From Trichomonas vaginalis G3 (taxonomy: Eukaryota > Parabasalia > Trichomonadida > Trichomonadidae): DNA of 64,000 nt. Position numbers and translations under genes: made by a program. The stretch is taken from the NCBI RefSeq assembly GCF_026262505.1, contig NC_067205.1, positions 22,601,585 through 22,665,584 of the forward strand, in the 5' to 3' direction. Each line of letters opens with the position of its first letter. Position 1 is the first letter of the stretch. The notes under the pieces were generated by a model. It saw only the letters and a program-made list of their open reading frames with translations, had not been told where the DNA came from and did not search any database. This document shows positions 50,850 to 60,768 of the stretch, piece by piece.

Positions 50850-51870
50850 AGTAAGTGCAAATACTATATTGATTCATATAATGCGTTGAATCAGCTAAAA
50901 ACAGAAAATGAAGAAGGGATAAACTCAATGATGTCGAAATTATTTCAAAATACCTGTTTTACAAAGAATATGGAATTAAATTAGACAAGTCTGTTGATTT
51001 TGAAGAGCATGAATTTGAAAATCTCAATATTCATACAGAAGATACAATTTACAGAGCAATTATGTATAATGACTTAGAAAGGTTCATCTTGTTCACAGAA
51101 AGAGAAGGATCTGACGAAAAACAAAGGTTTTCAAGCAATTTATATCCAGAATATTGCACGAGATATTCATTACTTGTATTATGTCATCACGAAGCAGTTG
51201 ATTGTTTAAGGTTATTGAGATCTAAATTTAACTGACGAATTAAACTGTTATGCTTATATTTTACGCGTTTAGGTGAAAATCCAGAGATCATGAGTGAATG
51301 TTTAAAATGTGTAACACCAGATGAAGATTGCTTGAAATACGCAATTATTTCACACAACATTGATTTTGTTACATTCTTGATGAATGAATTTGATATGAAG
51401 ATCGATCTATCTTATTGTGTCTTATATAATAATCTTGAATAATTTTTATTTATTTCGATCAAATAAATGAAATTAACAAATGATTTGTTTATTCTACAAT
51501 ATTTAACTTATCATCCATTTGCAATTATTTCCTTTCACATGGTGCAAATATCAATGAAAAAGTTGAAAATGGAAAAACTTCTCTTCATTAGGCAGCAGAT
51601 AAGAAAAGTAAATAAATAGCGGAACTTCATATTTGGGATCCAGCAAATATCAATGAAAAAGATGAAGAAGGAAAAGCCACTCTTCATATTGCAGCTGATC
51701 AAAATAACAAAGGAACAGCAGTACTTCTTATTTTGCATGATGCAAATATCAATGATAGAGACAAAAAAAAAGAAAAAAATGCTCTTCATATTGAAACAGA
51801 TCAAAATAGCAAAGATACATATATGTATTTATTGTTGTTTTACTTTAATAATGAGACGTTTAATACTTGA
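50850..51870 (+). pseudogene. Broken DUF3447/ankyrin-repeat family gene
   Basis: The text follows the large trichomonad family very closely: KYYIDSYNALNQLKTENEE, then YKEYGIKLDKS, IHTEDTIYRAIMYNDLERF, LGENPEIMSECLKC, ISHNIDFVTFLMNEFDM and ankyrin repeats of the type ANINEKDEEGKATLHIAADQ. Relative to the family, a block is missing after the first 25 residues, a stop follows LRLLRSKFN, another stop lies after CVLYNNLE, and later repeats show further stops and shifts. It is a host gene copy that has decayed. Intact members are cytosolic ankyrin proteins of unknown partner. It is convergent with and reaches into the Pmp-like fragment. Confidence 0.85.
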
Positions 51871-52877
51871 CAAAATGATATTTTATAAATACTTATAGCA
51901 ATATTTATAACGTTTTCTATATCTATCTTATCAACTTTCAACGTTATATCTAATTTAAATTCGGATAATTTACTAATGCAACCTTCATCTGCATAATGAG
52001 TCAGTAATGAATCTAGTGGTTCGCCTGATTCAATAGAAACTGGAGGCTCATCCATTGAACGGCCTGTAAATTCAACATAAGTGTTTTCATGAAAGTAGCA
52101 ATTTTTAAAAAATGGTAGACCATAAAAAAATCTTTCCTCTGCTTTATTTTCAATGAATGAACAATTTGAATAATTAGTACTAGAACCACATCCAATAAAT
52201 GCAAAATGCGTACTAGTATATTGATTGTTGATGAAATTACATTTTATAATATCAAATGAATATCCATCCGTATTGTACATTACACCTTCTTCTGAAGATG
52301 ATGTATTCGATACTGTTGTGAAATTAATAATTCCCCTTACTGATGGATAACCAATACAATATCCAGAATATTTAGTAATTTCTTGATAAGATGAATTCAA
52401 ATTACTTACTTTGATGTCTCCATAGTAATGAGCTAATATGTCATAATAGCCGCTGCATTGTGATACAGAACATTCAAGTGCATAATTTTTGTAGATATTT
52501 CTATTCTCTGAGTAAATATAATATGCACATCCATATTTCCATTCTGCAATAACTGATGAAAATGAACAACAAATTTGAACTAAAACACATTCAGAATTCA
52601 TGATACAGAATGATCCTCCATTTTCTGTGGAACTGTTATTATAAAAGCTACACGTTTCAAGTAATACTTTACTGTCGGAATCAATGAAAATTGCAGTATT
52701 TTGATTATGGAAAGAAAATACGGCATGACGAATGTGATAATTGCCATTTTCTGAGATAGTTTCGTTCTCTGTTTTGTTAATAAACTCATCAGAGTCGTAA
52801 TAATCTGAAAAACTTTTTTGAACTTGCAAATAACTTTGTTGATTGATTTCTTTTGTTGAAGATGGATTTCTGAGCGC
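51840..52877 (-). pseudogene. Pmp-like/right-handed beta-helix surface protein fragment
   Basis: An open stretch of about 345 codons with Chlamydia-Pmp-like text: SFYNNSSTENGGSFCIMNSE, CSVSQCSGYYDILAHYYG, FINNQYTSTHFAFIGCGSS and FIENKAE. Short repeated 'hydrophobic-x-x-C-x-F-x-x-N' turns are typical of a right-handed parallel beta-helix. There is no ATG near the 5' end (the first Met is about 77 codons in) and a stop lies just upstream, so the signal peptide and start are missing. The usual C-terminal membrane anchor is not clear either. Trichomonads have a family of such surface proteins. This copy looks like a 5'-truncated relic. Confidence 0.65.
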
Positions 52878-52899
52878 TGTTTCATGTTAATATCTCTTC

Positions 52900-53706
52900 T
52901 AATATGGTTGTTTCTATGTTGTTTACAGTTGGGAAATCAATTTGAATTCGATTTCCCAACAAAATTTTGGTAAAAAAAATTTAAATGTTAGTGGTTGAAA
53001 AGATAAATTATCAAGAAGCAATAATAAACAAGTTATGAATTTGATGAAGAGTTTTCAATTTGAATAATTTTCAAATAACAGTGGCCTAATGATGTATATG
53101 ATATTTTAAGATTAATTTGTATTTCAATACCTTCGGAATTTTTCCGAAGTGCCTATGTAAACCACACATTTTTGAATTAAAACGGTTGTAGTGCCCTAAT
53201 GAAGAAAACTCTTCAAAATCATTCCATTCGTTATAATATAATATTTAAATACTAGTTAATTTAGTACATCTAGGATTGAAAATAATATATTGAGTCTGTG
53301 GCTATCATAAATGAGTAATTTAAAACTTGAATTTCAAAATAATACATTAAATTAATTTTTCCATTGAATGGAATACAAATAAATACATAATGCTTATGGT
53401 CACGTTTGAATATACCGAGGTTTTTGTGTTCATAGGAAATCATTAACACATTTTCATAAACTTTGTCGCCAATTCAATTTTTTCAGTGAAATTCTCTTAA
53501 CAATCTGGGGAGTGTGTGATATTAAGTAGACTTAAACAATGAAAACGAGAATCAATAATTTTGTGAATAAAGAGATTAGAGTTTTCGTCTGCCAAAGCCT
53601 GTACATATAGTGCAAATCATCAGTTTAGTTATAACGAAATATTTTTATTTGAAAATTCATGGTAGCAATTACTAAAGCATCGAGAAAAAAAAAATTTTAA
53701 TTTTGA
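52900..53706. other. Intergenic region with one strong hairpin
   Basis: A perfect 8-bp stem CTTCGGAA-TTT-TTCCGAAG occurs at about 53,134, flanked by a direct repeat AGTGGCCTAATGA / AGTGCCCTAATGA. Otherwise AT-rich and featureless. Confidence 0.45.
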
Positions 53707-54846
53707 ATGGGAGACAAACAACTGATTGACGAGCTTGATAAAACACTTTCTAATAAAAAGAGTAACCGTCTTTCAGTTCCTGGCAAACTCCTGTATGCAA
53801 TGAAATTCACAACAGCCCATCCAGAGCTAAGGGAAATAATTGGCATTTATTGGCTTGATGATTATACATTTATGGTGAATAATTCAATTGCCTCGAAGCA
53901 TCTAGATATCAAAACCAGCTCAATGAATAAAAATTTCAGTGATTTTGGTTTCATTGCGATATCAGACATTGATAGATCGGTAACACCCTCAACAGTATCA
54001 ACGCCACTTGATGCTGGGTTTTCATCATCATCTAAAAAGGTGGAAACGAGTAATGTTGTATGGACAAAAAGGACACATCGAAGGCAAAGGCTTTTTAACA
54101 AAAATATAGAGCCAGAAATGTGCATTGTTGCAAAAGATGTCAAGTACTCAGAAATTATCGATGAATTTCTACGAGAAGATCCCGTGAAATATGAATGTTT
54201 TACATTACTTGATAAATTAGGCAAAAATTATATAGAATATGTAGAACCAGTTATAATAGAGTGGAAAAATTTGAAGCAAGAGCTCGGTGCTTACGGAAAT
54301 GAAATAGAATTAGAAAAATTTACGGATTGTTTAGCAAGAAACGCCAAATCGAACTATCCTCATAATGTTTCGATCGCTCTATCAAGATTTATACAGAAAA
54401 GTATCTGTTCGTCAGTAGTTATCCCTAATATTACGTTTTTAGATTATGTTAGACTTTGTTTACGTTTTGGACCTCCAGAAAGGATCGTAGAAAACGTAGA
54501 AGCCCTTCTAAAACCCCATAGAGATGAATTCGAGGACTGGTTCTCAGCAACTGTCGAGACAACAAATATCAGAGATTATCCTTACATCAAAATGTCAAGT
54601 AGCCATCCCTGCTACTTCTCCTTGGTCAAACCACCTTCAGAAAGGATTACTATTGCTTATAATCCTTTATCTCCTCAAAATCAATCTTTTAATTGCGAAG
54701 GATTCGAAGCAGGATCTCTTAAAGAGATTCTTGCTCATCTTAACATCAAGGTCGGTGATAATTCAATGAATCCGTCCTTCTCTTCTTATTATCCAGAGAG
54801 TTCTATGCCGGATGCAAATGATTTGTCATCTTACCTTCCTTTCTAA
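53707..54846 (+). CDS. IBP39-like initiator-binding protein
   Basis: A 379-residue protein. The first 90 residues fit the trichomonad initiator-binding domain (IBD): an N-terminal helix IDELDKTL, then KLLYAMKFTTAHPELREIIG, a W and F core (IYWLDDYTFMVNN), and a recognition-helix region ASKHLDIKTSSMNKNFSDFG, where the pattern 'lgik-x-x-s-mn-x-n-f-x-x-x-gF' recalls IBP39. The central region is Ser/Thr-rich with a basic patch (TKRTHRRQRLF), and the C-terminal region is helical, as in the polymerase-contacting part of IBP39. IBP39 recognises the initiator of trichomonad genes and recruits RNA polymerase II in the nucleus. This looks like a paralogue rather than the prototype; which element it binds is unknown. 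Confidence 0.7.
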   Translation: MGDKQLIDELDKTLSNKKSNRLSVPGKLLYAMKFTTAHPELREIIGIYWLDDYTFMVNNSIASKHLDIKTSSMNKNFSDFGFIAISDIDRSVTPSTVSTPLDAGFSSSSKKVETSNVVWTKRTHRRQRLFNKNIEPEMCIVAKDVKYSEIIDEFLREDPVKYECFTLLDKLGKNYIEYVEPVIIEWKNLKQELGAYGNEIELEKFTDCLARNAKSNYPHNVSIALSRFIQKSICSSVVIPNITFLDYVRLCLRFGPPERIVENVEALLKPHRDEFEDWFSATVETTNIRDYPYIKMSSSHPCYFSLVKPPSERITIAYNPLSPQNQSFNCEGFEAGSLKEILAHLNIKVGDNSMNPSFSSYYPESSMPDANDLSSYLPF

Positions 54847-55398
54847 CAAAAATTTTATATTTATAAACTGTATTTTTCGTTATTTTATTAAATTCTAACA
54901 AAAATTTTTCTAATTTCTATTTTATTTCAGTAATTACTATTCCATTTTTGATTTCTCTACTTCACACTCTTAAAGAAAGATATTTTGGAACCAGACTAAA
55001 TAAATTACGATCTTTTAGGCGCAATCATTGGGATTTTTGGAACAATATTCACATATTAGAAAAAAAACTACATCAACAAGCTCTTAACCTATATTCATCC
55101 ATTCTACTGTAATCTTTTTTGCATGATTTAAGTCATCATAACTTAGCCAATCCAGAATATTGAGAACATCTCATTTAAAAAATAATGAAATTATTAGAGA
55201 TGAAATTTGGTGTTAATGAGTTTGATAGTTTCATAATTGTCAATATAATGTTTGACAAATTTGGGAAGGTTCAAAAATTACTACGAAATATATTCAAATA
55301 ATTGAATATATTCAATAGTTTATACGGAATTATTTTTATTTCTCAATTGTTTAGAGAAATGTATGTAATAATGCTGAATGTATTATAAAAGACTAATC
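54847..55398. other. Intergenic region, nothing supported
   Basis: AT-rich; no frame, repeat or RNA gene seen. Confidence 0.45.
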
Positions 55399-55439
55399 TC
55401 ATTATTGTGTTTATGATCATAATCTTGCATTTTTTTTTA

Positions 55440-56813
55440 ATGTGTGATGAAGAATATAAAGATGGAAGTGAATTACAGAAAAAGAACTTAGCAGATGGTG
55501 GCCCAGACGAATACAAAGAAAGTGAAATGGAATTAACAGAAATTCCTCATGCTTCTTACGATCAATGTCATAAATATATGAAAAATATGGCTAAATGCGA
55601 ATCACCTATAGGTGACATTATAATAGATTTTGGAACTGAAGTTATTCCTATATTCAATACTAAATTTAATCATGCAGTTGTTACATTTTTACTCGAAAAT
55701 CCCAATGAATGTTTAGATTTACTCGATTATATACTTAACGGTCCCATTAAAAACATAATGGAATTACCTTATGATGTTTTACTTGAGAATTTCATTCAAA
55801 ATTTACCTTTAAGTTTAGAATTTTTAGCAAGATATATGAAAATAGCCTCTAGAAACCCCAGAATATCGCTATATTTTATAGACCAAGGCGGTGTATCTGC
55901 TTTATATCGCTGTTTATCAGAAAAAGAAAATTATATTTTCATTGCACAAATCTTTTACGCAATCTCAAATGTAGACCTCAGTTTCCATACTGTATACAAA
56001 GAAGAGAAAATTGACTTAGGATATTCAGATCCAAACGAAATTGACTTAGATAACTCGGATGTCGATGAATTACCAGACCAAATTAGTGAAGAAAAGAAAT
56101 TTAGGGACATTTCTGATAGTTTAATGAGATCCTCTAACGAAGAAGTGCGAATGCTTTTGCTACAAACTTATAACAATATTTGTGACAAATCTCCACAGCA
56201 TCACTCGTTTATTGCTAACCACATCATTTCTGTATATCATCTCTTTAAAACAAATCCTTTTAGAAAGGCTGCTCTTGAAGTTCTTTCAAAATCTCTTTCA
56301 AATTTAAAAGATGCGCCAAAATTTAGTTTGATTTGGGACCAGGTTCCTGCACTACTCCGATCAGATGATAAAGAGCTTGTAGCAGCTCTTTGTTCTTTCG
56401 TTAGTAAAATTGTTGACAAATATTCTTCGGATTATATTTGTGATTCCGAAATTTTCCATGAATTTGTAGAGTTTGCTCAAGAAAAGTGTTCATTCATCAT
56501 CAAAAAGTCGATTGTTTCGTGTTTGGCTTCCATAATCAAGAAATGTAACCACGAAAACCTCCAAACATTAATAACTCAACCTGTTGTTCAGTTATTTAGA
56601 GATTTTATCGATGATACAACAAATGAGAACTTGGATAATATTTTAGTCGCATTATTAAGAATTGGACAGGAAGCAGAGATGGAAGGACCACTGGATGATA
56701 TCATTGCAATGCAAGATGATATTGCGGATCTGACAATGAATGATAATGACTTAGTTGTCGATGCTGCAACCGAATTATTAGAATTTATTGATTTTGTTCA
56801 AAATCAACAATAA
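55440..56813 (+). CDS. Armadillo/HEAT-like helical repeat protein, 457 aa
   Basis: The start at 55,440 (MCDEEYKDGSE) is preferred; an earlier ATG at 55,413 would add nine very hydrophobic residues encoded by a T-rich leader. A possible initiator TCATTATTG lies at 55,399. The N-terminus is acidic, and the rest is a regular array of helix pairs (LALEVLSKSLSNL, LVAALCSFVSKIVDKY, KKSIVSCLASIIKKC, LDNILVALLRIGQEAE). An acidic insert lies around residues 180-215 (SDPNEIDLDNSDVDELPDQ). Such scaffolds bind partner proteins; no particular family could be recognised. Its stop codon is followed by A, giving the UAAA that trichomonads use near polyadenylation sites. Confidence 0.6.
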   Translation: MCDEEYKDGSELQKKNLADGGPDEYKESEMELTEIPHASYDQCHKYMKNMAKCESPIGDIIIDFGTEVIPIFNTKFNHAVVTFLLENPNECLDLLDYILNGPIKNIMELPYDVLLENFIQNLPLSLEFLARYMKIASRNPRISLYFIDQGGVSALYRCLSEKENYIFIAQIFYAISNVDLSFHTVYKEEKIDLGYSDPNEIDLDNSDVDELPDQISEEKKFRDISDSLMRSSNEEVRMLLLQTYNNICDKSPQHHSFIANHIISVYHLFKTNPFRKAALEVLSKSLSNLKDAPKFSLIWDQVPALLRSDDKELVAALCSFVSKIVDKYSSDYICDSEIFHEFVEFAQEKCSFIIKKSIVSCLASIIKKCNHENLQTLITQPVVQLFRDFIDDTTNENLDNILVALLRIGQEAEMEGPLDDIIAMQDDIADLTMNDNDLVVDAATELLEFIDFVQNQQ

Positions 56814-56819
56814 ATGTTT

Positions 56820-57637
56820 TGTTATTTACTTTTCATGATTTATTGTCTCTTTTTTCTTTATAAATTTTTATAAATTTGGATGAGTCAAAAATAATTTTTC
56901 CAAAAATAATGATCAATAAATAAAATTGACAAGATAATTATTTATTGTAACTAAAATTAAACCTATTTGTCGATTTAAAATTCAATTTAAACATTGATAT
57001 TTTCTTGAAACAAAGATTTTCGTTCTGAATTTTCTAAAAAAATTACAACATTTGAAAAACCGATTCAATATTTTAGAAGTTTCATGATGGATTTCACGAA
57101 TCATGAAAAATTTGGAGAATAGATATTGGGTGGGTATACATCAAGGGCACTCAAACATCAGTTTACCATTTGATAAATCACTAAAGGAAGAAATAATGAT
57201 ATCATTTTTCATTAATTTCATCAGATTTACATCTCAAATTGAACATATAGACATAAAAAGTACTTGTAGACTAATTGCTCGGATATAAAATTTGATAAGA
57301 TAGTGATTGATACGATTTTTTTTTAAAGTTATACATTAACATACTAGCGGATTTACTACCATTCATCACTACATGTACTTAGTGTAAGTTCGATAGAATA
57401 CCTTTCATTAAATTAGGTTTCTTCTTATATTCTATAAGTTTATTTTGAATTCATGAATTTAATGAGTTATTTTAAAACTACATATATTTTACCATATATT
57501 TCCATTAGAGATGATCGCTTATGCATATTTTAATTACGTTTTATAATATTTCCGTTACAATACACAATATCTAACAATTTTTGAGAGTGTTGAAGATAGA
57601 AAATTAATTGAATTGAAATCTAAAGTGCGTTTAAAAA
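56820..57637. other. Intergenic region; one doubtful short frame
   Basis: An ATG-started frame of 61 codons at 57,103-57,288 (MKNLENRYWVGIHQGHSNIS) has no recognised domain; it may be spurious or a gene relic. Otherwise AT-rich. Confidence 0.4.
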
Positions 57638-57650
57638 TCATTTATCAAGG
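57638..57650 (+). promoter_or_regulatory. Trichomonad initiator-like site
   Basis: TCATTTATCAAGG matches about 9 of 13 consensus positions and lies 13 bases upstream of the ATG at 57,653 (counting from the putative start A), as expected for short trichomonad leaders. Confidence 0.5.
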
Positions 57651-57652
57651 AA

Positions 57653-59815
57653 ATGTGTGCGCAAATTCTTCCAAAACTTAAAAATTACTGCACTACACGT
57701 GGAATTGACATCCCATACGAGCTTGAATACTTGGACAGAAAGAGAACCGGATTTCTCAATGAATTAACATTTCGGAAATTCTTTTCCAATATAGGATATC
57801 CGATCAATGATCAGCAATTCAAAGATATTGTTGCTGCTAATACAACAGAAAAGGGAATTGAGATTGCTAAATTCATTTCTTCAATCGAAAATTCTCAAGA
57901 TCAGGAATCTCAACAAGCTTTGGATATTGCACCTATCTACCCAGAACTTAAGAGACTGAAGGGCTATTTGCAGACCAATAATACTACTCTTCGTGAAATT
58001 TTCAGACGTGCTGATCCAAGTTGCCGTGGATACGTCTCTGAAAACGCTTTCTTCCACGAATTGGGATATTCAACTGATGCTAAGAAGATTGCAGCTGCTT
58101 TCACATTCGATAAGTATGAAGGCGTTCGTTATTCTCTTATCGAAAGAGAGCTAAACAATCTCCAATTAACAACAACGAAAGTCAAACCAGATTTATCAAA
58201 GCTTGCTGAATCATTTGAATTCAACGGAATTGATATGAACAACGTCTTTAATCAGTACGATAGATATAAAACGGGACGTATTCCAGTTGAAGCCTTCAAT
58301 GCCGTCATCCGTAATTTCTCACGTGATTCACAGCCTATTATCGAGTACTACGCTTCTCCAGATGGTTCTGTTGATATTAGACAATTTTCTCAAGACATCA
58401 ACATGACTACACAGACAATTCGGAGTACACCAAAGGTTGTTACAAGGCAAGTCAGACAAGTTGACATCGACGAGCTCGTTTCTTACCTCAAAGGAGAGCT
58501 TAGATCTCGTCATGTCAGAATGTCCGACTTCTTCGGTGATTTACAACACGAAGAGTTGGTCAAACCACAACATTTCCAAGGAATACTTAATACAGCAGGC
58601 TTAACAATCTCTCAGGACGAAGTTGTTGCATTATCTCAGAAATTCATGAACGAACGCGGCTTAGTACAGCTCCAACCATTCCTTGCTTTATTCAACGACG
58701 CTCCTACACAAAGAATTCCCGAAATCAACGTTAAAGGACTCAGAGAATATCTTAATTTCTCAAGTCGTCGACTTTTACCATTACTTCAACGCCAGGATCC
58801 ACAAAGAACCGGTGAAGTTGACATTGGCGTCCTTTCTACTATTCTTACTAGAAGCGGCTACGCGATGAATCGCATGGAGCTTGAAGGAATCAAAAGAGCC
58901 TTCGCCGGCAGACTTTCTCCAACATCCATCAAATACGAAGAACTTTGCATGGCCGTAGATCCAGAAATTCCGAAGCAACAACCGAAAGAAGAACCGAAAG
59001 TCGAAAAGAAGCAAAGAGAATTAACTCCAGAGCTCATGAACCTCCTCAAGAAGGCTAACAACGCTTATAAGAGGAACGGAGTTTGCGCTTTGGACGAATT
59101 TCGAATTGTCGATATGAGACAAACAGGAATCCTCACAGCTCGTGAGATTTCGGATGCTGTACAATGCGCGGAGTTCACTCCACAGGAGTTTAATAAATTC
59201 CTTTCGTATTATCCCGATCATAAATACATGGACATGGTTAGAGACCTCCAAAGAGACGAAGTAAAGGCCGATGAAAACGATCAGCCTCAGAAACAGCAGT
59301 ACGACGATAATTTTGTACAAAAACTCGCAGTTCTCAAAGGAGATTTAGAAGTCAGATCATTAACAGTTGCTGATGTATTGGGAGCAAGATATGTTCCTGT
59401 ACAACGTGCAATTGGCTTATTGGCTAAATATACAGACGACGCTCCAATGATTTGCCAGGCATTTATAGATAGAAAGCGCCCAGAGCTTGTAGATACGGCC
59501 GTGTTTTCAAGAGAGATCGAGAAAATACCAGCTAAGAAGAAAGCCGTTACAAGAGATGATGCTGGAGCTATTTACAGAGATCTTGGTGAATTAAGAGCTA
59601 AATTTGAAGCAAGACATTGCAATCCAAGAAGAGCATTCGCTGGAAAACCACCAAAGATATCATATGACGAGCTTATGGACGCTCTCAGGTCCTTAAATAT
59701 CATTTTGGATGGAAGAGCAAGATTCAGAATCCGTGAACATTTCGAAATCAATGGTGAGGTTGACTGGAATAACTTCATCGAAGAAATCGAAAAATCCACT
59801 ACATTAGCTTTCTGA
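57653..59815 (+). CDS. Degenerate EF-hand repeat protein, 720 aa
   Basis: At least six EF-hand-like units with a helix, a loop keeping D1 and G6 and a hydrophobic residue at 8, and a second helix: DRKRTGFLNELT, DPSCRGYVSENA, DRYKTGRIPVEA, DPQRTGEVDIGV and DMRQTGILTARE, plus a last weaker one. Acidic residues at loop positions 3, 5 and 12 are largely lost, so calcium binding is doubtful for most. A Lys/Glu/Pro linker follows residue 440 (PKQQPKEEPKVEKKQRE). In trichomonads, such long EF-hand proteins are common and some belong to the cytoskeleton; the role here is unknown. Codon use is more GC-rich and biased than that of its neighbours, which suggests high expression. Confidence 0.75.
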   Translation: MCAQILPKLKNYCTTRGIDIPYELEYLDRKRTGFLNELTFRKFFSNIGYPINDQQFKDIVAANTTEKGIEIAKFISSIENSQDQESQQALDIAPIYPELKRLKGYLQTNNTTLREIFRRADPSCRGYVSENAFFHELGYSTDAKKIAAAFTFDKYEGVRYSLIERELNNLQLTTTKVKPDLSKLAESFEFNGIDMNNVFNQYDRYKTGRIPVEAFNAVIRNFSRDSQPIIEYYASPDGSVDIRQFSQDINMTTQTIRSTPKVVTRQVRQVDIDELVSYLKGELRSRHVRMSDFFGDLQHEELVKPQHFQGILNTAGLTISQDEVVALSQKFMNERGLVQLQPFLALFNDAPTQRIPEINVKGLREYLNFSSRRLLPLLQRQDPQRTGEVDIGVLSTILTRSGYAMNRMELEGIKRAFAGRLSPTSIKYEELCMAVDPEIPKQQPKEEPKVEKKQRELTPELMNLLKKANNAYKRNGVCALDEFRIVDMRQTGILTAREISDAVQCAEFTPQEFNKFLSYYPDHKYMDMVRDLQRDEVKADENDQPQKQQYDDNFVQKLAVLKGDLEVRSLTVADVLGARYVPVQRAIGLLAKYTDDAPMICQAFIDRKRPELVDTAVFSREIEKIPAKKKAVTRDDAGAIYRDLGELRAKFEARHCNPRRAFAGKPPKISYDELMDALRSLNIILDGRARFRIREHFEINGEVDWNNFIEEIEKSTTLAF

Positions 59816-59990
59816 AATCCGAATTTTTTTTATTATGTTTTACATTCGTAAACTTTTGAATTTATTTTTTTACAATGTAAACTTCTGAAATATGAAATAA
59901 CAAAATTGAGCACAGTCGGCAGAATCTTTCTTTTTGTAATATGCTAAATCCAAAATATCAAGCACTATTCAATTGTAATTCCAAAATTTG

Positions 59991-60003
59991 TCACTTCCCA
60001 TTC
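59991..60003 (+). promoter_or_regulatory. Near-consensus trichomonad initiator
   Basis: TCACTTCCCATTC matches 11 of 13 positions of TCAYTWYTCATTA and ends one base before the ATG at 60,005. The leader would be about 12 bases. This is the best initiator in the window and supports both the start codon of the next gene and the trichomonad assignment. Confidence 0.65.
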
Positions 60004-60004
60004 A

Positions 60005-60406
60005 ATGCTTTTATTTTGCTTGCTTTCGAGAGTGAAACAATTTACCAGTATTGACAAAGAAGAAATCAATAAACTTGTTGGCTACCAATCATTCTTTTCG
60101 AATCCAACCAGTAAATTGTGTCATTCCGATTCGAACGGAGTGAAATACCACCAGTTACTATATGAATTCCTTTCCTACATCAAAAATTCCTCAATTTATG
60201 ACGCTGACTTTGCAAAACATTTAGAAGCTTACAGACCGAAACCTTACGATAAGATTAACCAAATGGATTACACTGGAATTAGGGCTCTTCTTACTATGAT
60301 TTCGTTGGGTGATACACTGTCTTCTCACCAAGACTACATTTGCCAGCTAATTGGCAAAGGGTATATTCCAAAGATTCTACAGCGCCTAAAGGAGGTTAGT
60401 CAGTAA
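60005..60406 (+). CDS. Unknown small helical protein, 133 aa
   Basis: The start codon lies directly behind the best initiator-like site of the window. The N-terminus is hydrophobic (MLLFCLLSRVKQF), but is too short and basic for a clear signal peptide. The remainder is helical: KYHQLLYEFLSYIKNSS, FAKHLEAYRPKPYDK and GIRALLTMISLGDTL. I do not recognise the family. It lies between the EF-hand and Nbp35 genes, all on the plus strand, with no evidence for a shared role. Confidence 0.6.
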   Translation: MLLFCLLSRVKQFTSIDKEEINKLVGYQSFFSNPTSKLCHSDSNGVKYHQLLYEFLSYIKNSSIYDADFAKHLEAYRPKPYDKINQMDYTGIRALLTMISLGDTLSSHQDYICQLIGKGYIPKILQRLKEVSQ

Positions 60407-60749
60407 TATGCAATATATCCACAAAGTTGCATCTAATCTACTTATGTTCAAGTTGTTTATTGTTTAAATTTTATTTTTTTTGATTTGATCTGAACTTTTA
60501 TTTACTCTTTTGTAGTTACCAGCTAAGTCTAACAATGAGCTAATTTCTCCATATTAAAGCAAATACTGATTTTTAGAGGCTTTTGCTTTATGTATTAATT
60601 ATTCCGTTTTCAACTCAAATGTTGAAATGAATTCTTTGGTTAGTCGGAAAGCTTTTAAAAATAAAAAATTGGATCCTTTATGCTTCCTATTTGGGAAAGA
60701 TTTATTGGGATTACAGCAGAATTATCAAATTTTCAAAATTTCATAGTTT

Positions 60750-60758
60750 TCATTCAAA
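60750..60758 (+). promoter_or_regulatory. Initiator-like site before Nbp35
   Basis: TCATTCAAA lies 19 bases upstream of the ATG at 60,769. It is a partial match to the initiator consensus. Confidence 0.35.
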
Positions 60759-60768
60759 TTTTTTTATA

